From: Streptomyces ruber
GTDB lineage: Bacteria; Actinomycetota; Actinomycetes; Streptomycetales; Streptomycetaceae
Assembly: GCF_014648075.1 (NCBI RefSeq)
Contig: NZ_BMQK01000005.1
Location: 186,001-250,000, forward strand
DNA: 64,000 bases
Direction of reading: 5' to 3'
Shown here: positions 56,756-64,000 of the stretch, piece after piece
Layout of the letters: every line of letters begins with the position of its first letter
Position numbering within the stretch: position 1 is the stretch's first letter
Position numbers and translations under genes: made by a program
Notes under the pieces: model-generated
The model's database searches: none
What the model saw: the letters and a program-made list of their open reading frames with translations, nothing else
What the model was told of the DNA's origin: nothing

Positions 56756-59284
56756 ATGTCACGCACCCGCACCCGGTCCCGCACCTCCCGGAGACTGGGG
56801 TCCCGCACCACCCGGAGACTGGGGGTCGCCGCGTCCGCCCTGCTGATGGCGTCGGCCGTCGTGCCGGGCCCGGCCCACGCCGAGGACGCCGCCGAGGACG
56901 TCACCGACTACGCGATCACCGTCGACCCGAAGGCCGGGGGAGCGAAGATCGACGACACGATGTACGGCGTCTTCTACGAGGACATCAACCGGGCCGCCGA
57001 CGGCGGTCTGTACGCCGAACTCGTGCAGAACCGCTCCTTCGAGTACTCCACCGCCGACCACGCCTCCTACACCCCGCTCACCTCCTGGTCCGTCACCGGC
57101 TCCGCGCAGACCCTGGACGACGAGGGCCGCCTGCACGAGCGCAACCGCACCTACCTGGCCCTCGGCGCCGGCTCGTCCGTCACCAACTCCGGCTACAACA
57201 CCGGAATCAGCGTCGAGCGCGGCGAGAAGTACGACTTCTCGGTCTGGGCCCGTACCGACGGACGGGCGAGCCTGACCGTCTCCCTCACCGACTCCGGGGG
57301 CGCGCTCGCCACCGCCCGCAAGGTCACGGCGCGCGGCGGCTGGGCGAAGTACGAGGCGACGTTCACCGCGAGCCGCACCAGCACCACCGGCCGCCTCACC
57401 GTCGCCACCGACCGCGCGGCCGCCCTCGACATGGTCTCCCTCTTCCCGCGCGACACCTTCAAGGGCCGCGAGAACGGGCTGCGCAAGGACCTCGCCGAGA
57501 AGATCGCCGCACTGAAGCCCGGCTTCCTCCGCTTCCCCGGCGGCTGCCTGGTCAACACCGGCTCCATGGAGGACTACAGCGAGGAGTCGAACTGGCAGCG
57601 CAAGCGCAGCTACCAGTGGAAGGACACCATCGGCCCGGTCGAGCAGCGCGCCACCAACGCCAACTTCTGGGGCTACAACCAGAGCTACGGCCTCGGCTAC
57701 TACGAGTACTTCCAGTTCGCCGAGGACATCGGCGCCATGCCGCTGCCCGTCGTCCCCGCCCTCGTCACCGGCTGCGGCCAGAACCGGGCCACCGACGACG
57801 AGGAACTGCTGCGACGGCACATCCAGGACACCCTCGACCTGATCGAGTTCGCCAACGGCCCGGTGAGCAGCGAGTGGGGCCGCGAGCGCGCGCGGATGGG
57901 CCACCCGAAGCCCTTCCGCCTCACCCACCTCGCGGTCGGCAACGAGGAAAACCTCCCCGCCGAGTTCTTCGCCCGCTTCGAGAGGTTCCGCGCCGCGATC
58001 GAGACCGAGTACCCGGAGATCACCGTCATCTCCAACTCCGGGCCGGACGACGCCGGTACGACCTTCGACACGGCCTGGCGGCTCAACCGCGAGGCCGGTG
58101 TCGACATGGTCGACGAGCACTACTACAACAGCCCGCAGTGGTTCCTGCAGAACAACGACCGCTACGACTCCTACGACCGCGAAGGCCCCCAGGTCTTCCT
58201 CGGCGAGTACGCCTCCCAGGGCAACGCCTGGCGCAACGCCCTCGCCGAGGCCGCGTTCATGACCGGCCTGGAACGCAACGCGGACATCGTGAAGCTCGCC
58301 AGCTACGCCCCGCTGCTCGCCAACGAGGACTACGTGCAGTGGTCGCCCGACATGATCTGGTTCAACAACCACGCCTCCTGGGGTTCGGCCAACTACGAGA
58401 CGCAGAAGCTCTTCATGACCAACGTCGGCGACCGCGTCGTCCCGTCGGCCGCCACCTCCACCCCCTCGGTCAGCGGTCCCGTCACGGGCGCCGTCGGCCT
58501 GTCCACGTGGGCGACCTCGGCCGCGTACGACGACGTGACCGTCACGGGCGAGAACGGCGAGACGCTGTTCAGCGAGGACTTCGGCGGTGGCGCCTCCCGG
58601 TGGACCCACACGGGCGGCGGCAGCTGGAGCGTACGGGACGGCCGTTACGTGCAGACCGACGAGGCCGCCGAGAACACCATGGTGACGGCCGGTGACACGT
58701 CCTGGCAGAACTACGACCTGAGCGTGCAGGCCACCAAGATGTCCGGCAAGGAGGGCTTCCTGATCGCCTTCGGCGTCCAGGACACCGGCAACTACTACTG
58801 GTGGAACCTCGGCGGCTGGAACAACACCTCGTCGGCGGTGGAACAGGCCGTGGACGGCGGGAAGTCGACGCTTCTCGCCAAGCCGCACTCGATCGAGACG
58901 GGCCGTGCCTACGACATCGACATCAAGGTGCGCGGCCGTCAGGTGACCCTGTACCTCGACGGCGAGGAGTGGGGCAGCTTCACCGACGACAAGCCCGCCG
59001 AGCCGTTCCGTCAGGTCGTCACCGAGGACGCGAGGACCGGGGACCTGATCGTCAAGGTCGTCAACGCCCAGCCGGCGGCGGCCCGTACGGCGATCGACCT
59101 GGGCGGTGCGAAGGTCGCGTCCAAGGCGCGGGTGACCACCCTGGCCGCCGCGCCCGACGCGGTGAACACGGAGACACAGACACCGGTGAAGCCCGAGAAG
59201 TCGGTGGTCGGCGGCGTGGCCGACCGTTTCACGTACACCTTCCCGGCGCACTCGGTCACGTTCCTGCGGATCGAGCGGAGGTAG
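56756..59284 (+). CDS. Secreted GH51 alpha-L-arabinofuranosidase with a lectin-like insert
   Basis: An 842-residue exported glycosidase. The N-terminus is Arg-rich and followed by a signal peptide (cleavage near AHAEDAAED). The GH51 barrel has LRFPGGCLVN, the acid/base Glu in VGNEENLPAEFF, and the nucleophile Glu in VFLGEYASQGN. A carbohydrate-binding-like beta-sandwich lies near residues 135-230. A second jelly-roll region (residues about 600-760, FSEDFGGGASRW ... NYYWWNLGGWNN) interrupts the C-terminal domain before the closing SVTFLRIERR. It should remove arabinose from arabinoxylan or arabinan. Start ATG 56756 has GCGGAG upstream; a frame open from 56714 is not used. Confidence 0.9.
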   Translation: MSRTRTRSRTSRRLGSRTTRRLGVAASALLMASAVVPGPAHAEDAAEDVTDYAITVDPKAGGAKIDDTMYGVFYEDINRAADGGLYAELVQNRSFEYSTADHASYTPLTSWSVTGSAQTLDDEGRLHERNRTYLALGAGSSVTNSGYNTGISVERGEKYDFSVWARTDGRASLTVSLTDSGGALATARKVTARGGWAKYEATFTASRTSTTGRLTVATDRAAALDMVSLFPRDTFKGRENGLRKDLAEKIAALKPGFLRFPGGCLVNTGSMEDYSEESNWQRKRSYQWKDTIGPVEQRATNANFWGYNQSYGLGYYEYFQFAEDIGAMPLPVVPALVTGCGQNRATDDEELLRRHIQDTLDLIEFANGPVSSEWGRERARMGHPKPFRLTHLAVGNEENLPAEFFARFERFRAAIETEYPEITVISNSGPDDAGTTFDTAWRLNREAGVDMVDEHYYNSPQWFLQNNDRYDSYDREGPQVFLGEYASQGNAWRNALAEAAFMTGLERNADIVKLASYAPLLANEDYVQWSPDMIWFNNHASWGSANYETQKLFMTNVGDRVVPSAATSTPSVSGPVTGAVGLSTWATSAAYDDVTVTGENGETLFSEDFGGGASRWTHTGGGSWSVRDGRYVQTDEAAENTMVTAGDTSWQNYDLSVQATKMSGKEGFLIAFGVQDTGNYYWWNLGGWNNTSSAVEQAVDGGKSTLLAKPHSIETGRAYDIDIKVRGRQVTLYLDGEEWGSFTDDKPAEPFRQVVTEDARTGDLIVKVVNAQPAAARTAIDLGGAKVASKARVTTLAAAPDAVNTETQTPVKPEKSVVGGVADRFTYTFPAHSVTFLRIERR

Positions 59285-59294
59285 CGCCGGTTGA

Positions 59295-59333
59295 GGGCGC
59301 GGCCCCGGCGGACCCCCGCCGGGTGCCGCGCCC
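59295..59333. terminator. Bidirectional terminator between convergent genes
   Basis: A 17-bp GC stem (59295-59311 with 59316-59333) with one bulged T at 59324 lies between the arabinofuranosidase stop and the convergent monooxygenase stop. Confidence 0.75.
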
Positions 59334-59340
59334 GCGGCCG

Positions 59341-60234
59341 TCAGCCCAGCAACTGGGCGAGGCGCCGCCAGCCCCCGCGCGGGAGCTCCTCCCGCGGGTC
59401 GTCGGTGAGCACCTGGAGGGCCACGTGGTCGGCGCCCGCGGCGTGGAAGGCGTCGACGGAGGCGCGGATGCGGTCCTCGTCGCCCCAGGCGAACACCGCG
59501 TCGACCAGACGGTCGCTGCCGCCGTCCCGGAAGTCGTCCTCGGTGAAGCCGAGCCGCAGGAAGTTGCCGGTGTAGTTCGGCAGGTCCAGGTAGAAGGAGA
59601 GGTAGGCGCGGGCCCGGTCACGGGCGCGCTCCGGGTCGGACTCCAGGACCACCTTCAGGTCGGGCGCCAGCAACGGGCCCTCGCCCAGGATCTCGCGGGC
59701 CTGCGCGGTGTGCTCGGGCGTCACCGAGTACGGGTGCGCCCCCGCGGCCCGGTCGCGGGACAGCTCCAGCATCCTGGGGCCGAGCGCGGCCAGCACCCGG
59801 CGCTCGGCGGGCACCTTCGCGGCGTCCAGGGCGTCCAGGTAGCCGACCATGGCGGAGTACGGGCGGCGGTAGTGCTCCGTGAGCTTCGCATGGCTCACGC
59901 CGAGTCCCAGCAGGAAGCGGCCGGGGTGGGCGGCCTCCACCTCGGCGAAACGCCGCGCGGTGTCCTCGGCCCCGTAGTCCCAGATGCTCTGGATGCCGGT
60001 CGCGACGGTGAGCCGGGTCGTCGCGCCGAGAAGCGGCTCCGCGTGCTGCACGCCGGGGCTGCCGCCCACCCAGACGGCGCCGTAACCGAGCTCCTCGAGT
60101 TCCGCGGCGGCCTCCGCGATCTCGCCGCGCCGCGCCGGGTCCTCCGACCACAGGCCCAGGTTCCAGATCCCGTACCGTCCGACCGCCTCCTTCACCGGTG
60201 TGCCGTGGTGCGGGGTCGTCGTGACGTCGTCCAT
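59341..60234 (-). CDS. Luciferase-like (LLM) F420-dependent oxidoreductase
   Basis: A 297-residue protein of the luciferase-like monooxygenase superfamily, class related to TIGR03620. GRYGIWNLGLWSEDP opens it, YGAVWVGGSPG, GRFLLGLGVSHAKL and the C-terminal GADHVALQVL follow. F420 is the likely cofactor in an actinomycete; the substrate is unknown. ATG 60234 has GGAGAGGCGG upstream; the frame open to 60291 is not used. It lies between two near-identical 31-bp repeats (59,243 and 60,844). Confidence 0.85.
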   Translation of the reverse strand: MDDVTTTPHHGTPVKEAVGRYGIWNLGLWSEDPARRGEIAEAAAELEELGYGAVWVGGSPGVQHAEPLLGATTRLTVATGIQSIWDYGAEDTARRFAEVEAAHPGRFLLGLGVSHAKLTEHYRRPYSAMVGYLDALDAAKVPAERRVLAALGPRMLELSRDRAAGAHPYSVTPEHTAQAREILGEGPLLAPDLKVVLESDPERARDRARAYLSFYLDLPNYTGNFLRLGFTEDDFRDGGSDRLVDAVFAWGDEDRIRASVDAFHAAGADHVALQVLTDDPREELPRGGWRRLAQLLG

Positions 60235-60327
60235 CGGTTCCGCCTCTCCGTCGTCGTAGGGGCCGCCGCGGCGGCCGGTCCCCCGGTACAACGAGCGGGA
60301 CGGCCGGGTTCGTCCCGGCCGGACGGG

Positions 60328-60540
60328 TCAGGATCGCGCCAGCACGAGGGACGAGCCGCCGGCGCGGATGCCCTCGGCGGCCGCGTCGGTCAGGTCGGCG
60401 TCGGTGACGATGGTGCCGAACGCGGTGAGCGGGGCGACCCGGTAGCGGCCGAAGGTGCCGTACTTGGCGGAGCCCGCCACCAGTACGGAGTTGGCGGCCG
60501 AGGCCATGGCGGCCTGCTTGACCTCCACCTTGGACTCCGA
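60328..60540 (-). pseudogene. C-terminal remnant of a DeoR-family regulator
   Basis: The last 70 codons of a DeoR-type sugar regulator remain: SESKVEVKQAAMASAANSVL, then AGSAKYGTFGRYRVAPLTAF and GTIVTDADL. The family's phosphosugar-binding C-terminus (V-K-x-A-x-x-x-x-A, then D-x-x-K-x-G-x-x) is recognisable. The N-terminal DNA-binding part is missing; upstream of 60,540 on this strand the sequence turns abruptly into the antisense of an aldolase fragment. It is the left side of a deletion junction. Confidence 0.75.
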
Positions 60541-60805
60541 GGGAGTGGTGGTGCTGGAACGGCTCCCGTTCCCCTTCCGCGCCGTCCTCCTGCAGAACCA
60601 CGGCCCGGTGACCGCGGGCACCTCGCTGCGCGCGGCGGTCGAGGCGGCGGTCGAGGTCGAGGAGGTCTCCGCGCTGCCGCTGCTCCTCGGGGAGAACCCC
60701 GTACGGCTGCTGACGCCGGAGGAGGCCGCGGCCCCGTCGGAGAAGTACGGCTCGTACGGGACCGGGCCCACGGAGGGCGCGGATCGGCGGGGTGCCGACG
60801 GGTGA
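60541..60805 (+). pseudogene. C-terminal remnant of a class II aldolase/epimerase (AraD/FucA-like)
   Basis: About 85 codons remain: FRAVLLQNHGPVTAGTS with the metal-binding His of N-H-G, then RAAVEAAVEVEEVSALPLLL and VRLLTPEEAA, the C-terminal pattern of class II aldolases and L-ribulose-5-phosphate 4-epimerases. The N-terminal two thirds with the other metal ligands is missing. The open frame runs straight back into the antisense of the DeoR remnant, so 60,540 +/- 10 is the junction. Not functional. Confidence 0.72.
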
Positions 60806-60843
60806 CCCCTCAGCCCGGGAGCGCGGCACCGGTTCCTCCCCTC

Positions 60844-60885
60844 CCGGCGAACTCGGTGACGTTCCTGCGGATCGGGGAGCGGTGA
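60844..60885 (+). pseudogene. Tail of a second arabinofuranosidase-like gene
   Basis: PANSVTFLRIGER then TGA, versus PAHSVTFLRIERR at the end of the intact GH51 protein (10 of 13 identical). At DNA level the first 31 bp match 59,243-59,273 at 29 positions. Nothing upstream continues it. The stop codon lies in the first unit of the tandem repeats that follow. Confidence 0.65.
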
Positions 60886-61006
60886 CCGCCCCGCCGTTCA
60901 GGAAGCGGTGACCGCCCCGCTGTTCAGGGAGCCGGTTCACCGTTCAGGGAGCCGGTTCGCCGCTCAGGAAGCCGGCTTGCTGCTCAGGAAGCCGGCTCGC
61001 TGCTCA
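60875..61006. repeat. Tandem repeats (2 x 26 bp, 4 x 20 bp) at the kinase 3' end
   Basis: Units 60,875-60,900 and 60,901-60,926 (GGRAGCGGTGACCGCCCCG and YGTTCA) are followed by four 20-bp units ending at 60,946, 60,966, 60,986 and 61,006 (GGRAGCCGGYTNRC then YGYTCA). All share the GGRAGC head and YTCA tail; the 26-bp units carry 6 extra bases in the middle. The last units run into the 3' end of the kinase gene: TCA at 60,984-60,986 is its stop codon. Confidence 0.85.
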
Positions 61007-62939
61007 GGTAGAGGTCCCGGCCGTCCTTCGTGATGGCGAAGGCGCCGTCGGCCCGCAGCCGGAGGACGGCGCCTCCGTCGGGGTAGCCCGTGTTGGTGGC
61101 CCACACCGGCTTGTCGTCGGCGGTGTAGACGACGAGGTTGCCGTCCTCCTGGAACACCGCCTTGTGGTTCTCGCCGAAGGTGCGGGACGCCCAGGTGGGC
61201 TGGTTGTCCTCGTCGTAGGCGACGAGGTTGCCGTCCTCCTGCATGATCAGTTTCATGTGCGCGGCCTGCACGAACTCGCCGGCCAGCAGGGTCCGCCGGG
61301 CCTGGACCGTCAGCGACTGGGGGAGTGCGGGGTCCGGGCTGGTCCGGAAGAGGTCCTTGCCGCCCCTGGCCACGGCGACGACGCCGTCGGCGCGCAGTTC
61401 GAGGACGGCTCCGCCCTGCCGGGACGAGGTGTGCGTGGCCCACACGGTCTTCCCGTCGGCGTCCCGGACGACCAGGTCGCCGTCCTCCTGGAACACCGCC
61501 TCGTGGTTCTCGCCGGACGTGCCGGCCGCCCACACCTGTCTGCCGTTCTCGTCGTGGGCGGCGAGATCGCCGCTTTCGAGCATGGTCAGTCTCACGTGCG
61601 CGGCCTCGAGGGACTGGCCCGCCTCCAGCGTGCGCGGAGCCTCGACCGTCAACGACTGCGGCAGGCGCCCGTCCGTCGCGGGTTTCTCGCCCGCGCCCGG
61701 GTCGGAGCCGCCGTGGCTCGTGGACGCCTTCGGGTCCTTGGCCTCGGCGTTCGAACCGGAACCCGCCAGAGCGATCACTGTGGCCGCCACGACGGCGACG
61801 GCGGCCACGGCGCCGACGGCGACGAGCGGCTTGCGACGGAGCCGGGCCGGTCCCGTGTCGCGCGCGGCCGCGGCGGGTGCTCCGGCCTGCGGCGAAGGCG
61901 CCGTGTACTGGGTCTGCACAGCGGTCGCCGGGGCCGGCCCCGGGGCGGCGGACGGGGCGGGCGTGGCGACGCCGATCCTCGTGGGCGCGTCCGGCGACAT
62001 GGGCGCGGCCGGCTCGGAGGGGACCGGCGCGGGCGGTGCCGGTACCGGCGGAGCGGGCACGGTGGGCGGGGCGGCCACGGTGCCCGGGGCGGCCGCCATG
62101 GCGATGATCCGCTGGTAGGCCGGATGGCTCACGATGTCGGTCTCGCTCTCGCAGAGCTCCACGATGCGCTGCGGTCCGGGGCGCTGTGCCGGGTCCTTGT
62201 GCCCGCAGCGGGCGATCAGCTCGGCCATCTCGGTGTCGACCCCGGCGAGGTCCATCTCCTCGTGGACGGTGCGGTAGGAGACGGTCGCCAGGGAGCCGTG
62301 GCCGTACGGGGGACGGCCGGTGAGGCAGTAGGCCATGGTGACGCCGAGCGCGAACACGTCGGACGGCGGTCCGGCCTCGTTCCGGGTGAGGGTCTCCGGA
62401 GCCATGAACCCGGGGGTGCCGATGGCGGTGCCCACCTGCGTGATGTTCGTCATCTCGTCGCTGCGGGCGATCCCGAAGTCGATGAGCTGGGGCCCGGTGG
62501 CCGACAGGATGACGTTCTGCGGCTTGATGTCGCGGTGCAGCACCCCGTGCACGTGGACGTCGGCGAGTCCTTCGGCCAGCGCGGCCAGCACGGCACGGCC
62601 CAGGTCGACGGGGAAGGGGCCCGACGCCTCGACCGCGTCGGCCAGGGTCGGGCCGGGCACGTACTCGGTCGCCATCCAGAACGGCGGAGTGTCCACCTCG
62701 GCGTCGATGAGCGCCGCCGTGAACGCGTTGCGGACGGTGCCCAGCGTCTCCACCTCGCGGCGGAAGCGCTGCAGCGCAGCGGAGTCGTCCTGGAGGTGGG
62801 CGTTGACGACCTTGACCGCGGCGGGCCGCCCCCCGGGGGTCCGGCCGAGGTAGACGCTCCCCATGCCGCCGGATCCGAGCCGGCCGATCAGGCGGTAGCG
62901 ACCCATGTTCGTCGGGTCGGAATGCTGCAGCGGGTACAC
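60984..62939 (-). CDS. Membrane Ser/Thr protein kinase with tandem B-lectin domains
   Basis: A 651-residue Hanks-type kinase. Kinase domain about 14-270: glycine loop LGSGGMGSVYLG, ATP-binding K43, catalytic HRDIKPQN, DFGIA, and APE. A Pro/Ala-rich linker (280-365) leads to one membrane span (about 372-394), then outside two mannose-binding (B-lectin) domains, each with N/D-L-V-x-Y/R repeats, e.g. EDGNLVAYDEDNQPTW and EDGNLVVYTADDKPVW. It may sense cell-wall or extracellular glycans. Start GTG 62939 has GGAGGG upstream; ATG 62906 (MGRYRLIG) is an alternative. Confidence 0.9.
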   Translation of the reverse strand: MYPLQHSDPTNMGRYRLIGRLGSGGMGSVYLGRTPGGRPAAVKVVNAHLQDDSAALQRFRREVETLGTVRNAFTAALIDAEVDTPPFWMATEYVPGPTLADAVEASGPFPVDLGRAVLAALAEGLADVHVHGVLHRDIKPQNVILSATGPQLIDFGIARSDEMTNITQVGTAIGTPGFMAPETLTRNEAGPPSDVFALGVTMAYCLTGRPPYGHGSLATVSYRTVHEEMDLAGVDTEMAELIARCGHKDPAQRPGPQRIVELCESETDIVSHPAYQRIIAMAAAPGTVAAPPTVPAPPVPAPPAPVPSEPAAPMSPDAPTRIGVATPAPSAAPGPAPATAVQTQYTAPSPQAGAPAAAARDTGPARLRRKPLVAVGAVAAVAVVAATVIALAGSGSNAEAKDPKASTSHGGSDPGAGEKPATDGRLPQSLTVEAPRTLEAGQSLEAAHVRLTMLESGDLAAHDENGRQVWAAGTSGENHEAVFQEDGDLVVRDADGKTVWATHTSSRQGGAVLELRADGVVAVARGGKDLFRTSPDPALPQSLTVQARRTLLAGEFVQAAHMKLIMQEDGNLVAYDEDNQPTWASRTFGENHKAVFQEDGNLVVYTADDKPVWATNTGYPDGGAVLRLRADGAFAITKDGRDLYLSSEPAS

Positions 62940-63228
62940 CTAACACGCCCTCCAGGCAGTCGAGGCTCAGGCGTCCGTGGTGAGGGGGCTCGTGTCCAGG
63001 ACTCTCTGCTCGGGATGACGGTTCCGGTGTGCCGACGTGGGTTCCTTCGGTCCGTCCCGAGAACGAACCATACCGCGCTAGCGCTCCAACGCCCGTGAGC
63101 CGTCTCCCAGTTGGGCGCGAGTGCGGACGACCGCACCGGGTGTCGTCCCGCGTGCACCGAGAGTGCGCATGGTTCCTGCGATCGTGGGGTCGTGTGCCGG
63201 TCCCGGGAGGGCGCTCGAACGGCAAGGA
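62940..63228. other. Intergenic region between divergent kinase and argC
   Basis: No gene is supported here. It should contain the kinase promoter. Frames that run through it (for example on the minus strand from 63,234) are extensions of other frames over G+C-rich sequence. Confidence 0.4.

Positions 63229-64000
<772 letters not shown>

Noticed and set aside
56759..59251. An 830-codon minus-strand frame opposite the arabinofuranosidase
   Set aside because: Antisense shadow; no motif, and the plus strand has a complete GH51 protein.
60875..61006. CRISPR array
   Set aside because: Units of 20 and 26 bp follow one another without spacers.

Overview
High G+C, Streptomyces-type chromosomal DNA: GTG/TTG starts, tightly coupled GTGA/ATGA gene junctions, and a gene order I recognise from memory as the core region around argC, pheST, rplT-rpmI-infC, conservon cvn9/rar, tatAC and pafBC of S. 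coelicolor, here read in the opposite direction. No rRNA, tRNA, CRISPR array, intact transposase or phage gene was found, so most of the window is vertically inherited core chromosome with a few small accessory scars.

Layout. 1-8,040: FKBP peptidyl-prolyl isomerases, the proteasome-accessory WYL pair pafB-pafC with a coupled zinc-ribbon protein, tatA-tatC and a large Ski2-like helicase. 8,041-13,114: a complete conservon (sensor-like ATPase, roadblock, DUF742, small GTPase, cytochrome P450); the P450 has EQSLW where P450s normally have ExxR. 13,115-15,057: a small island holding one unrecognised cysteine-rich gene, bounded by a decayed copy of the 3' end of the neighbouring pseudouridine synthase. 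15,058-18,102: pseudouridine synthase, iron-box-controlled siderophore-interacting reductase, 5'-3' exonuclease. 18,103-22,545: osmoprotectant ABC importer whose permease is fused to two substrate-binding domains. 22,884-25,189: XRE-cupin regulator, metal/cobalamin-receptor-like protein, LysR regulator. 25,232-33,141: a gamma-glutamyl amine (ethanolamine) catabolic locus with permease, GlnA4-like ligase, aldehyde dehydrogenase, SDR, gamma-glutamyl hydrolase, FadR-type regulator and a PLP enzyme; a 22-bp motif recurs in both control regions.

33,371-38,789: proline-rich membrane protein plus mycosin-like protease, a secreted beta-lactamase-fold hydrolase, a broken immunity-like gene, SseB-like and DUF1844 proteins. 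38,870-46,743: infC (apparent AUC start behind an attenuator-like leader), rpmI, rplT, SpoU methyltransferase, sensor kinase, pheS-pheT. 46,744-53,719: five 68-bp tandem repeats in alternating A/B form, a SpoIIE-type phosphatase, an NsdA-like regulator, NUDIX hydrolase, small membrane protein, 3-hydroxyacyl-CoA dehydrogenase, Tat-exported GHL10-like glycosidase, DUF1918. 53,805-60,234: DMT exporter and MocR regulator with overlapping divergent start codons, DUF6314, a secreted GH51 arabinofuranosidase with its own promoter and operator-like palindrome, and a luciferase-like monooxygenase. 60,328-61,006: three gene remnants in a row (DeoR regulator, class II aldolase, arabinofuranosidase tail), then tandem repeats running into the 3' end of a lectin-domain Ser/Thr kinase. 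62,940-64,000: ARG-box-like promoter and the 5' part of argC.

The best candidates for unusual biology are the single-gene island at 13.1-15.1 kb, the shared operator candidate in the gamma-glutamyl amine locus, the deletion scar at 60.3-60.9 kb, and the tandem-repeat blocks at 46.8 and 60.9 kb. I found no clear multi-gene system that is wholly new.
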